Below are positions 46,806 through 58,360 of a stretch of 64,000 bases of DNA, piece after piece. Made by a program: the position numbers and the translations under genes. The DNA is from Nephrocerus scutellatus (lineage: Eukaryota; Arthropoda; Insecta; Diptera; Pipunculidae). How positions within the stretch are numbered: the first letter of the stretch is position 1; each line of letters starts with the position of its first letter. Location: the NCBI GenBank assembly GCA_947095585.1, contig OX352763.1, positions 106,805,908 through 106,869,907 on the forward strand. Reading direction: 5' to 3'. A model generated the notes under the pieces. That model searched no databases. It saw nothing but the letters and a program-made list of their open reading frames with translations, and was not told where the DNA came from.

Positions 46806-47989
46806 TCCTTGCACAGTAAAACACAATTCTTTTAAAAGGAAATTAAAAATTTAAAAGCTGCTTGAACAAATTGAATAATAATTCAGCACTTTCACTACCG
46901 AAAACCATATTGTGTAATGCACTGTCATTGAAAGAAAAACATTGGCATTGTTATCCACCTAAATACAGCAAAAGATAAACTGCTGCTACCTCCATGGAGA
47001 TAGCGAATAGGTACGAAATTAGACAAAATTTTTAACCTCAAACATTAATTACCTTAGGAAAATCCCCAACCGTCTTCACACACTGAATAGAAGCCTGCAC
47101 ATTAGAATGTAGGAGGTACAGGTGGACCACTTTGACCGCCAGGAAACATTGCTTATCTTATAGAAGGCCCAATCTTCCACCCACAGACAACGAGGATCTG
47201 CTACTGCCACTTAAAAGAACTTAGTAGAAATAACTAAATGTCGTCTACCGGTCACTCAGTTATTCCAAAAAACGAGGCAGAAGATAAGGTGCAGATGGAA
47301 TCTTCATGGCGCCGAGCCCAGCATTGCCTATTCGAAGAGCCTCCTAAGCAGAAATGTCATAAAGTGGGAAAACAATGACATCGAAGCAAAATTGGAATCA
47401 TTACCCGGGATGAGTGAGACAAGTCAAAAAGCTTCTCAACTATGACACAAAACATCTAGACAGAGCATTCAAGTTGGACAAGTCGCCAAACATTGAGATC
47501 TCTATAGTATGGTACATGACAGAACATAGCCCGTTCTATGGTCATTTGGTAAAATGAGAGAACAGCACCCTGTTAGCTTTAAAAATCTCATAAAATCTTG
47601 CAAAATTTAGTTTTTTTCACATCACCCAATAGGGTAAGCTTTCGGATAGGTTTATTACACTACGGCTAGAATGGAGCTTTTTAAGATCATTTCATTATTA
47701 CCTTTACGATGAAGGGAGTCTGGACCATCAAAGCCCTTAGTCACTATACTCTAGTGTTAACTAATTTTCGGGGATCTGCATAGCGATTGATCGGGAAACT
47801 ACTGACTGCTTAAAACTTAGTTTGAAGCAGTAGCGCAACAATCATCATGTTCGTGATGTAGTGCTTGCTTTACCTCCTAGTGGTGGTCCCCGGGCAACTA
47901 CCTATGTGTATAAATCCTTATATATGTAGGCTAAAATTGCAAGTCTACGTTTCTAGTCTAGGTAACGTGGGTTAGCACCCTGCGGTACC
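46806..47989. other. No recognised feature
   Basis: No long open frame, tandem repeat or LINE block was identified over this 1.2 kb. Confidence 0.4.
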
Positions 47990-48270
47990 GAAAAATGCCC
48001 GCTCCTGAAACAGACACAACCCCTCGGATAAGTAATAATCGAATAATGACGACTTTTGGCTATTGTACCCCGACTAAGATTGGTTTCTGGAATGTCAGGA
48101 CGCTCCTTGACTCAGGGAGTGAAGAACCTCAAAATGCCAGATTTCTTCAACTGGAACGTGAGTTTCTTCGATATAATTTGGACATACTGGAAGTGAATGA
48201 AGTAAGATGGTTCGACGCGAGAGAGTACCAATCCCCAACGTGTAACACTGTGCTACTCTACTCTACTCTA
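47990..48270 (+). mobile_element. Second RTE-like LINE family, 5' endonuclease fragment
   Basis: A 94-codon open stretch: a short leader, then TTFGYCTPTKIGFWNVRTLL, ARFLQLEREFLRYNLDIL, EVNEVRW. This is the N-terminal strand and first catalytic region of an AP-type endonuclease. The copy stops at about 48250, before the remaining endonuclease motifs. It is plausibly the 5' part of the family at 35085 and 42182. Confidence 0.75.
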
Positions 48271-49149
48271 GTCCGTTAGTCCCCAAAAAAGTTTCACTTC
48301 AACCGCGAGTAAAGGTAACAGGCACTCATTTTTTTTTGTTAGAAATTCTGTCATTAAACGTGGTCAGTGTACTAGAAGTGACTTGGCAAGTGAGAGGAAT
48401 GCGGCGTGCATTGCCTCGCCTGGTAACTTGAGACTTATTGATATCTTTCTAGAATCTAGAACGGCATCAATAAGCCCCAATTCTAGAATCTAGATGATGA
48501 AAGACGACAAGCCTGTGTACAACGTCTTGACCAACCAACGTCTTGTATGAGACTTACACCTACATCTTAGCTACTCCCGACCTCCGTGGCTTTTAGCTTC
48601 TGCGAGCAACTCGTTATCATATTGGAGTAATAAAAATAATAGGTCAGCCCTGATTTTTTTGCAAATTTGATACAACAACCACATTGTGAGTGTAGCCAAA
48701 TCCAGACAGGACAAGATTTATCCAGATTTATCTGTCAACACTTCATTTGGAATAAAGGGGTTATCCTTCCAAAATGTCCTGGCGTACATCATTCATTAAC
48801 CTTTACCGCATTTATGATGGTTTCATTCTATATTTTTTCGAAAGCAAGAGAACCATTCTCGCCTATCTTGGTTGGCCCTGTCTCGACAGAGTACAGCATT
48901 ATTTTAAGCTCAGAGATAGGAAAAGAGAGCGGAGGACGCAAGACCCTTATCAGATTCATCTATAAGCGATGTTGAGAGGGGCGAAGCCGAAGGAACAACA
49001 TAGAGCGGCGTAAGACTCAGGATGGCTCCAGGCGCACCCATGGAAAGCTAAAAATCTATCTCTGCAATTTCCTGACTGGAGTACTGACTATTTTTTGTGC
49101 TTACGATAACCTTCGTAGAATAGGAAAAGTCTGGAGATCTGAATGTCTG
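48271..49149. other. No recognised gene; small repeats
   Basis: 'tctagaatctaga' occurs at 48448-48460 and again at 48482-48494. 'tttcacttcaaccgcgagta' near 48290 resembles 'tttcactccaaccgcacgta' near 63726, hinting at another dispersed repeat. No gene seen. Confidence 0.4.
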
Positions 49150-49560
49150 CATTCGTGGTCCTTTAGGAGAGGTCTTAAGGGGTTTTTAAGAGGATGCTTA
49201 GTGGGATCTTGAGGGAGTCTTAAGCCGGTATGGATAGCGGTTTTGTGTAAGTCCTATTGAGGGCGTCTTGAATGCGTGTTAAGAGGATATTGAAGGTATC
49301 TTAAGGGGGTCTTCAGGTGGTTTGAGGGAGGTCTTGAGTGGTCTAAAGGGGGTCTTGAGCGGATCTTATGTGAGCAATAAAGATGGTGATGGATGATCTT
49401 GAGGGTGATTTGAAGGGGTCCTGAGCGGGGCTCTTGATTTTATGGAGTCTTGGGGTGGTCTTTGGGGGTGTCTTGATGGGTGTCTTGAGGGGTATCTTGA
49501 GGTGTGTTTTAGGGGGGTATTGTGATGGTATTGAGTTACGTTTGAGGGCGACTTTAATTT
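49150..49560 (-). repeat. C/A-rich minisatellite, fourth array (inverted)
   Basis: The plus strand reads 'ggtcttgaggg', 'gtcttaaggggg', so the C/A-rich strand is the minus strand. Same 10-11 bp unit family as at 1-790. Confidence 0.75.
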
Positions 49561-49770
49561 TCGTTTAAACTTCAAATGCTTGGCATGGTTCTTTTAATTT
49601 ATGTTAATTTATAAGCCTCAAATATTCCAGATTCCAATTAACAGCATTCTGGCATTTTCTATTTATTATTAAACAGTTCCAAATATTTTGTACCTTTAGG
49701 GGGCTAGTTATGCTTAAAAAAAATCCTTTTTATTTTTATTTTTTAAATATAATTTTGTGTACAATTGATT
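49561..49770 (+). repeat. Dispersed repeat shared with 60898-61085
   Basis: Shared wording in the same order: 'cttttaatttatg', 'ttccaattaaca', 'tttgtacctttaggggg' / 'tttatacctttaaggagtcc', 'agttatgctt'. No coding capacity. Confidence 0.5.
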
Positions 49771-51055
49771 TATAACAGCTGTGGTAAGTAAGCTTATTTA
49801 GATTTCCGATACTCTTGCACCCTGTAGCCTGAAACTACTCCAGCAACAAAACAATAATTGAAAGGTGCACCATTACATTACCGCAGGTGGTTTTTTAAAA
49901 GAAATTCAAATGTGTGCCCACAATTGCATGTTAGCCACTTCCAAATTCCCACCTGGCTCGACTTTCATCTCCACGAATGGGAAAAATTTCTACGAAAACC
50001 ATATCGCCAAGCCAGACGGCGATGACAACAACAGATGAGCAACAAATTTGTCCTCGCAGTCTAAATAAACAAATTACCTCCACCACTGCCATGTATCTTA
50101 TTAACAGCATTTTTGGTTAACACAAAAAAAAAGCAAAAGTTTTTATTTTCTCTTTGTCTTCTTTTTGTTGTGGCGGTGCTGGTGGAGGTGGCGGTTGTCG
50201 CGTGAGCCCAGTTGGATGATGATGCTGATGTGTTCACAAAACTAATGTGACGGTGATGGCTACTGCCATCTAAAAACAAAAAACAAACAACAACCACATC
50301 GGAAAACAAACGATAAGCGCTGTTGGTTGGTTTTACGTTTCATGAGCATGATGCTCATCATCATCAACCATCCGGACCATTCATGATGGCGCACAGACGC
50401 GGTAGGTCATTTTTTGGCCATTACAAAAGTGAAGGCACTGCACTTCACTGCACAGAAGAAAAAAAACATTTTTAACAGATGCATCATCAGACATTTATTT
50501 GCCGTTTAAGATTTTGGCCACATTTATATCTTTCAAGGTCGGATGATGAATTTACCGATGCGTTGCATCGTATTTTAATTTTGTGTAAGTGAAAGGATGT
50601 GCAGCTGTGGATGGAGTGACTGGTATGAAGAATGGCTTTAAGATTATCATCTAAATAGCCACACAATCACTTAATCGCCATACAATGTGTTTGTTATTTA
50701 AGGCTTTTATACGGACAATGAAATGCCTAAGGGTTCAATGTTAAGACCTTTCCTTTTTTCAAACAAATAACATTCAAATGGTGTTGAGAAGTCATTTAAA
50801 AAATTAGTTCTATGAGAATTTAAAAATTCCAAAACATAGATTGAACAACAAAAGAAAAAATGGAAGAGAGAGTTTTTCTTTTCCTCGACTATACAACTAT
50901 AGAATAGTTCTATAGAATAGTAAATTTTTATCGGAGGTACCAGAAATTTTTTACCTACAGACCTTAAAAAAGTATCATATTGTTTGCGGTAACAAGCGCA
51001 CTATACAACAAATTCCACATCAGAGGTTCCTGTAAGGAGCTAGTCTGAAAAAAGA
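49771..51055. other. No supported gene
   Basis: Includes a non-repetitive stretch at 50000-50420 with GTTGTG/CAACAA and GATGATG runs that looks more host-like than its surroundings. No exon with defined borders could be supported. Confidence 0.4.
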
Positions 51056-51445
51056 AATTATTCGGGGTCAGTTAGTACGGTACCTCAATGCATTGACCAA
51101 AATATAACGATTTCCCAGACATATTCTAAAAAAAATTAGAGCAGGAATTTTTTAAATCGGACACTATCTTCTAAGACCTAAAACATCCCGAAGGATATTT
51201 TTTTGCTGTTTTAGGCTTGAAATTTCCTAAAACTCCCATAAATTATGTTTCGGGTTTTTTTTTTTTTGAATTGAAAATTCGAACAAATCATCAGATGTTT
51301 CTGTAAGGTTTTCGACAGAAGAAAAAAAATTCGGGATCAGCATGAGCGGCAAGTACCATCAATGCATTGATCCAAAAATATAACGATTTCCCAGACATAT
51401 TCTACTAAAAATTAAATGAATTTTTTAAATCGGAATTTCCCTTCT
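51056..51445 (+). repeat. Imperfect direct repeat, 269 bp apart
   Basis: 'tgcattgaccaaaatataac', 'gatttcccagacatattcta' and 'aattttttaaatcgga' at 51092-51165 recur at 51362-51435. The preceding 'ttcctgtaagg'/'ttctgtaaggtt' words are also paired. Origin unknown. Confidence 0.65.
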
Positions 51446-51629
51446 TGAGTTATACCGAGAATATTCCACATCCAACCCGATAGGTGATTTGATTTTTTGC
51501 TTTTTCTGACTCCAAATTGCTTTGATAAATGATGATTTGGTTTTTTTGTGAAAAGAAGTAATATAGATGAAATCGAGATGAGACTGAGTAAGTGAGGATA
51601 CAATTTTCGAAAGGAGTTTGAGATGGTTA

Positions 51630-51845
51630 ATTAGATTCTAAATGACCAGCTAACTAAGTAATTGGAGGCTTCACCAATGACCGAAGGCCAGCAAGCATAA
51701 GTGAAGTAAGAAGACTGATAAGTCGATTAAAGAAAAAACTTCGAAAACAGATGGCATCCCAATGAAGCTGATCAAATCTGGAATTCGCTCATTACACCAA
51801 GGAGTTCATGAGCTTATGCCAAAGTTGAGCGAATCTACGACAGAT
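51630..51845 (+). mobile_element. RTE-clade LINE fragment
   Basis: Matches the linker to RT-start region: 'aatgaccagctaactaagta', 'gaggcttcaccaatgaccga', 'gatggcatcccaatgaagct', 'cattacaccaaggagttcat'. Cut at 51845 by a mariner-like piece. Confidence 0.7.
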
Positions 51846-52010
51846 TTTCAAAGCAAATTTGGATAATTTTGTAGCGTTGTTCAGGCATGAGTTCTTTCGA
51901 GTATACTCAAAAGTGAGCAAAGTATGATAGTTCGTCTGACAGTTAACCCTTCAGTGAGTTGTATGTAGGCAAAAAAAACTCTTTATAACGTACCTGTGGC
52001 CCCCACGTAC
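51846..52010 (-). mobile_element. Tc1/mariner element end fragment
   Basis: 'ggataattttgtagcgttgt', 'aaaagtgagcaaagtatgat', 'agttaacccttcagtgagtt', 'gcaaaaaaaactc' correspond to the terminal 160 bases of the element ending near 57285, including its inverted-repeat end. Confidence 0.6.
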
Positions 52011-52129
52011 ACTAAATTTATTATTGACGTATAACAGTCTGACATGTAATTCAGCCACTCAAAGTTGGACAGATGGTCTACAGTTCCAAAACCCACTACA
52101 CAATCCGTTTATAAAGACATATTTATAGC

Positions 52130-52430
52130 ATAACCAGATTAGAACTTTATATAGCCATTATAGAATTTGGCATCCCATCCTCTTCAAGCTGGAGCAAGAG
52201 AAAGTGATCAGAGACTCTGTCGTAAAGGCGACAAAAACAATTCTCTATAAGTCTATTCAGATACTGGTTTACGCAGGCAATATTAACATTCTTAGCAGAA
52301 ACCCAAAACCTGAATCCAAATCTAGCAGGAAGTTCCTAATCTCGGGATTCACACAAATGAGAACAAATCAAAGTACATGGTCACGTCTGCGAGCAGAATT
52401 TCTCCTATAAGTGCGATTCATGCGACCACC
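52130..52430 (+). mobile_element. RTE-clade LINE fragment
   Basis: RT centre with internal losses: 'gagaaagtgatcagagactc', 'ctctataagtctattcagat' (ILYKSIQILVYAGN, a ruined YADD box), then 'gagaacaaatcaaagtacat'. It probably belongs with 51630-51845 as one copy broken by the mariner fragment and deletions. Confidence 0.7.
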
Positions 52431-53265
52431 ATAAGCTCGAAACTCGTACAACAGTGCTAACAAGAATTGGCTTGGATCAGCCAATTCCTGGACATCACCA
52501 TAATGTTTCGGGGCACAGTAATATAGAGGGAAATGAGAGAGCGGACGAATTGGCTAAGAAGGGCGTCGCTATGGACACCAACTATATGAAGAAGGTTAGA
52601 GGTTAGCTGTCCGATGAGCTCAGTCAAGGAACAAATTTCATTTTCAACACTAAGTCATAGCTCAGGTGAAGCAGTCTGTCGAACTGCGCCATATCAGAAT
52701 TGATGTGGCCATTCTACAACAAAGGAAAGTTGTTATCTAGAACCGGGAATGATATTGCCAGAATTGTGGCTATTAGTTGGCAGCCATTCTGCCAAGTTGG
52801 GTATACAGCTCAACAAATTCTGCAGAAGTTGCAAAGATGAAATGAGAAAGCAACTTACAGGATCATCGAAATGATCTCGTCTGAAAGCTACAGATTGGAT
52901 TTAAACCGCGTAAAGATCCATGCTAGGTCCCTCGAGATTTGTGGTATCAAAATGGCGCACTCTATAGCTAATTGAGGACCTCGCAAGTATAGCGAGCTTC
53001 AGCACTCGACCTACCTACCTTATATAGTCAGTAAGTTATTTAAACTGGGTATTCCATATAAGACCTTCGGCAGGAGCTGTAAGGATTCACCTCTCTTGCA
53101 ACTGTCCCGATCTAACACGGTCTCCAGATTCCTCCTTCTGAGCAAACCATTCTTTGTCGATCTTAAAGAGCTTCCGGAACTGAACTTCAGGTTGGATTTA
53201 AGAATATGGTCTTCCGAGGACAGTGATATCAAAATGGCACACAGATGCATTACATTTTGTAACTA
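52431..53265 (+). mobile_element. I-clade LINE remnant, RNase H end and C-terminus
   Basis: WIPGHHHNVSGHSNIEGNER with ADELAKKGVAM is the last RNase H motif. Next come 'ggccattctacaacaaagga' and VAISWQPFCQVGYTAQ. After 53020, RFLLLSKPFFVDLKELPELNF resembles the C-terminal DLKEL block at 16500. 'gtggtatcaaaatgg' at 52942 and 'gatatcaaaatgg' at 53225 are 3' UTR words, so two overlapping remnants may be present. Confidence 0.65.
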
Positions 53266-53364
53266 TAATTAGCGCACGCTTCAAGGGGCTTGCACCCTTA
53301 AAATGCCTAGCCACCGCGTGGGCTCGGAAATATTTTAATAAAGGAAGGATAGAAGAGAAGAAAG

Positions 53365-53445
53365 TGAAAGGGAATCGAACCGGTGTCCTCCGAGTCGGAG
53401 CTAATGGTTCTAACCACTGACACTGATAAGTGTCGCGAGGAGAAC
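53365..53445 (-). mobile_element. tRNA-like head of a second SINE type
   Basis: On the minus strand a perfect B box GGTTCGATTCC (about 53380) is preceded by an A-box-like region, 'gtcagtggttagaacc'. A C/T-rich stretch follows. The anticodon stem region (CTCCGACTCGGAG) has too short a loop for a normal tRNA, so a tRNA-derived SINE or pseudo-tRNA is more likely than a functional tRNA. Confidence 0.4.
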
Positions 53446-54592
53446 CACATCACCCATCTTACCTAAGAAGCTATAACCTCTTTCGCCTTAGAGCAAGCAT
53501 TAAAATATGTCCTAATATTTTCATATAAGCTGCATATATATGTTAAGAATAGGAATGTCAGCACAACGTGATGTCTTCCATGTAATGTCAGCATTGATGC
53601 AACACAATCGCAAAATAGAAAATGCATTTCGGACGCTATACGCAGATAATTAAGTTCAAAAACACATTCACTACTTTAGCCACTACTTAGCTTCCAAGAG
53701 TGGAACTAAAATGCACTTAGCTATGCTGAATGGCATTTACTATACGGCCATCTTCAATTAGAGTCGGTTTTCATGTTGCCACTCTGCGGAAAAAGTAATT
53801 GCGCCAATATAGCAACCCAATTTTTTTATTCTCTATGAAATCGCCATTTTCTCTTCACCTTCTATTATGCATCTTTGGCAACCAAAGCAGAGCAACACAC
53901 AAACAACAATCTCCTCGCTCCTCCAGTGACCCGAAAATAAAAATTTCTTTTCCATGACTATTGGCATCATGATCCGCCGCATGTGCTCTGGAGGTGGCGG
54001 GAAAAATACAATACAAGAATCGGAACTTTTATTGTTGGCGAAAAAAACTGCATCGATCGTTTGCCGGGCAAACGACTTTTCGAAACGACATTTTTCCACG
54101 AGCTCCAAGATCATACAGATGACGGTGAGTTTGCTGTCATTCGCTCTGGTATTAACATTCGATTATTGTCCGTCTGCTATCAACCTACGTCCTGACTTAT
54201 TGGCCAGTTTTTCCTCGGCTTCTGTTGTACCAGTTAATATCTTTATTGTTGAAGTTGGAGATTGTTATCTGTGTGGTCGTTTTGTTTTGTTGTTGCAGCA
54301 ACAACAACAACAACAGCAACAGGTCTTAATGAGGTAATGGCCAAGAGAAAGACAGGTACTCTTCGCTGTTATATCGCAAAAAAAGAAACGACAACAAAAA
54401 TTAGAACGAAAAAACGCTGATTAATAGTCAGCCGGCACTACGTCTGCTGCTGACCGCCAAAGTAAGCGGCATAGGCGGATCATGAAAAGTAAAATCATCA
54501 TTAGTAGGCTCGTAGACTAGGTACCAATGAAGCCACAGCTACCACACATCCAGTTGTTGCAAGGCAAACAATTGGCTAAAAGAAAGTTATCG
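53446..54592. other. Mostly non-repetitive; possible exon not proven
   Basis: 53983-54132 on the plus strand has an open stretch (GTFIVGEKNCIDRL, FFHELQDHTDD) running to a donor-like G|GTGAGT at about 54123. A CAG/CAA run follows at 54298-54320 (poly-Gln in one frame). Opposite-strand frames overlap it. No family was recognised and no acceptor is convincing, so no gene is called. Confidence 0.3.
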
Positions 54593-57285
54593 AGTGTTTT
54601 TTTTTAAACCACAATAGAACTTGAAATCGTAAAAAATAACACAAAAAATTGAATTTTAATCAAATTGTTTCATTTATTCGAAAGATCAATTATATGACAT
54701 TTGAAAATGTCATATGCCGTCTACTTTTGGGACACTTTTTTGAGCACTGCTAGCCGTGTGGCACCCATAGCTTACACGAGAACACTAATGACAATGGACA
54801 ACGAGTCATAGAGATGGCAGCAAGCAATCTTTTTGGTCGTTGCGAGTACAAGGTTCGCGCGTAAAAATATCCACAAAGCCACCTGGGTATCTCCCGATGG
54901 AGCCACTCGCAACCAGATAGACCACGCGTTGATAGACCTGCCACAACCCGAATCTGATGACGGTACGAACGTACCGAGGTGCCAACGTCGACTCGGACCA
55001 CTATCTTGTTGGTATGGTGCTCCGAGCGCGGATTGCATCATCACGGAAGACTGCATCCGCGAATCAGATTCGAGTCAACACGGCTGCCCTTCGCAATGAA
55101 GAGACCAGAAACAACTACGGTCAAGCGATAGGACTCGCCCTAAATGCAGGGAGAGTAAGTCCTGGGGCTGAGATGTCGGGCGTAGAAGAGAAATGGACGC
55201 GGGCACGCGAAGATGAATATAAAGAGCTCAGAAGATATGAAAAAACAGTTCACCGGTGAAAGAAAGCAGCCTGGGAGAAGAATCTCGCCTGTGAACTGGA
55301 ACAGTACAGAGAGCAAGGACCGCACCAAGCGTGGAAGTCTACCAAAGGGTCCGCGGTATGACGCAATATACACCGCGTTGCACATACTGCAAGGACAAAG
55401 AGGGTAATCTGATCGCCGATCTTAAAGGCATCTTAGAGCGATGGGAAGAGCACTTTCATGAGTTGCTAAATGGCCAGCTAACCTGAGGAATTTGAGGCTC
55501 CACCAATGACCGCAGATCATACTATGCTGCCGCCACCAAGCATAGTCCAAGTTAGCAGAGCGATAAATCGGCTCAAAAATAATAAGGCCCTGGGATCTGA
55601 TGGGATCCCAGCGGAACAGATAAAAATAGGAGGCCCCACATTACACCAAGCAATTCATGATCAGATTTACACCCTAAGGCAGGTGATGGAAAAATTTCTA
55701 GAGTTTCAAAACTCACTACACCATCTTTTTATAGACTTTAAAGCCGCCTATGATAGCATAGCCAGAGTAGAACTTTATAAAGCCATGAGAGAATTCGGCA
55801 TCCCAAATAAACTGACACGACTATGTAGGTTAACCATCATGACCAATGTTATAAGCCAAGTAAGAATATCCGGATCACTATCAAGCCTATTCAACATCTA
55901 TAACGGGCTCCGACAAGGGGATGGACTGGCCTGCGTCCTCTTCAACCTGGCGTTGGAGAAAGTGATCCGAGACTCTGACGTAACGGCGAGAGGAACAATT
56001 CTCTATAAGTCCATTCAGATACTGGCTTACGCAGACGATATTGACATCGTTGGTAGAAACCAAAGAGCTGTACAGAAAGCTTTCATCCAGATAGAGCAGG
56101 TGGCACGAAATCTGGGGCTGCACATAAATGAAAGCAAAACAAAGTACATGGTGGCCACGTCTGCGAGTAGAAGATCCAACTTTGGTCCATCAATTCAGAT
56201 AGTGGAGCGCGAATTTGTAGTAGTGCAATCCTTTAACTATCTCGGGTCAACTATAGCAGCCGATAACAGCATTGAACCAGAAATACGCGCACGGTTGCTT
56301 AAAGCCAACAAAGCCTACTATAGCCTGTCAAGACTCTTTAAATCCAGGAACTTATCCATAACATCCAAGCTGCTGATATATAAGACAATGGTCATACCAG
56401 TACTTACATATGGATCCGAGACTTGGGTGCTTAGCAAAAAGCATTCTGACCTCTTAGCCGCGTTCGAGAGAAAAGTCTTACGGAGAATTGTTGGCCCCGT
56501 ATGTGAGGAAGGAGTTTAGGGATGCCAAACTGGATGACATCGGCTCGAAATCGGGTTCGGTGGAGAGACATTTTGCGGGAGGCCAGGACCGGACCCCGGT
56601 TGTAGAGCCAAATATGATGATGAGCCGTGTGGAACAAAAAACAAGAGCAATGTTTGCCTCAAAGGCGTCAATTTTTGTTGTTTTATTAGCATAAACCAGT
56701 GACTTCACGTAGCGTCACAGGAAATAATCGAGAGGTGTTAAGTTACTCGACTTTGGAGACAGGTGCATTTCTCGAAATCAACTTCCAACTTCTCTAGAGC
56801 CGGCGAAAGAACGACGCATATAATGAGCTCGTGTCTTTAATTCCTGTACCAGCTGAATCTTATACGGGCCAAGATCTTTACGGAAAATTTTCAAAGTATT
56901 TGGCGGACAGAGCCTCAATTCCTGCGACCGACGACGAATCGATAAATTTGGATCTTCGCGGCAGCGGCAACGTTCCATCAACGTGTTGGAGTTATTGCAT
57001 CATTTAGAGAGTATGTGGTACAAATATATCCTCAGCTCAATGGGTGGCTAGCTAAGATGGACGATTACGTGCGTCATAAAAATCACGAAATCGTCTACAA
57101 GTTGCGGAAATCGGAGACTAATTTTCTAAGTTAATCTGGATAGTTTGTTAACGTTGTTCTAGGGTGAGTCTATTTAACATAATTTGCCAGATTATACTGA
57201 TTAAAAGTGAGTGCAGTACGACAGCTTGTTTGTCACCGAACCTTTCAGTAACTTCTATCTAAGCAAAAAAAAACACCCTTTATTA
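54593..57285 (-). mobile_element. Tc1/mariner-superfamily element split by an RTE
   Basis: Left part 54593-54761 matches 46088-46290 (inverted-repeat end, 'cgaaagatcaattatatgac', 'ttgagcactgctagccgtgt'). After the RTE at 54762-56622, the element continues from 56623 ('agccgtgtgg', 'cataaaccagtgacttcacg'). The minus strand then encodes HTH-region pieces: SREVGSFAGSR-type frames and ELRLCPPNTLKIFRKDLGPY, KIQLVQELKTR. The right end near 57285 reads 'gcaaaaaaaaacacccttt'. The catalytic part is lost between the pieces. It is inactive. Confidence 0.75.
54762..56622 (+). mobile_element. RTE-clade LINE copy with intact RT palm and TSD
   Basis: 5'-truncated in the endonuclease, 1861 bp, ending GCCAAATATGATGATG. 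It is flanked by a 10-bp duplication agccgtgtgg (54752-54761 and 56623-56632). A 337-codon open frame (55506-56519) holds RT motifs: LGSDGIPAEQIK, motif A LFIDFKAAYDSI, motif B NGLRQGDGLACVLFNLALEK, motif C ILAYADDIDIVG with both Asp, and thumb [16 protein letters not shown]. In-frame deletion near 55661 removes the RT fingers, and a second one at 56514 removes most of the C-terminus. It is the best-preserved palm of the family in the window but is not autonomous. Confidence 0.9.
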
Positions 57286-58199
57286 TCACCACCGCTACCT
57301 TCATATATTCACACTGCTCGATGATGGAGTAGAAGCAGAGCGTTAGGGTATATTACTTATGATCTGATAGCAATCAAGGTTCAAAGTTTTTAAAGGAAGA
57401 CAACACGAGATTCTAATGAGTTGGTGATTGCCTATGACTTAGTAGCTAATTGTCCTAATAGCGTTGGACACTCAATAAATTGCTGCACACAAATGAGTAT
57501 GACCACAGACTTGTGGTTTCTGCGATTATTACGATAAGTCTTTCCAAAAATAACAACTTGATTGGAATGTCGTTCCAAATTAATTCGTGCCGTTGAATCA
57601 ATTTCTTGCGTCAAAGATACTGACAGAGGCAGTACTCTTAACTGTGTATCTCTGTGACAGTTGTTGCTGCTGTTGAATTCCTCCATTATTGCATAAATAG
57701 CTTAACAGTTGGTCTGTTTAATTGGATTTGCGCTCAGTTTAATATGACGGATATATAGAAGAAGCGAGTTGTTAATGATCATCGCGACATATTGAGCGTT
57801 TATGCAAACAAATAATTGCGGCAGCCGAAGTTGCTGTATGAGCAACACCCAAGCATAAGAGGCGCTAATTAAGCATTAAATCCGCTAAGGCGATTATCAT
57901 TATAGCATATGGCGGTATATTCACAACTGAGGGTAGACTACGTTTAGCTCTAAAAAGACGCGAAGGAATGCGAAACGTTTATTTCATTCATCTCCCAAAA
58001 TGCACACCCGATAAGACCATTTTTAATGCTCCAAATACCATTGCTACGTCTGTTGTAAGACTACAGTCTGACGGTGTTGAATCCAGTTCGTGTCTATTAC
58101 CCATATTAATTTTTATTTCTAAGCACCTATAGGTGTATTTATTTATAGCGATCTAGTATATAAGCTTCAACTTAATTTTCTAATGTTTTCCAATTTATA
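57286..58199. other. No recognised feature
   Basis: AT-rich spacer. An 84-codon minus-strand frame (57432-57686) has no recognisable motif. Confidence 0.4.
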
Positions 58200-58360
58200 A
58201 AGTACTTATCCTATGAATATAGTAGGGTGATAGTAGGGTGATAGTAGGGTGATAGTAGGGCGACAAATCCTCTCGATCCATGTGGCATCACAATAGACCA
58301 TCTACTGGTCTAAGTGGGTCTACTTCCTGCTGACAGCCACTCCAACCTAACCTAACCGAT
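58200..58360 (+). mobile_element. I-clade LINE 3' end with 11-bp repeats and AACCT tail
   Basis: Four copies of GATAGTAGGGT lie at about 58217-58262. The 3' UTR words 'atgtggcatcacaatagacc' and 'ctgacagccactcc' follow, then AACCTAACCTAACC at 58345-58357. The rest of the element is not attached. Confidence 0.6.
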
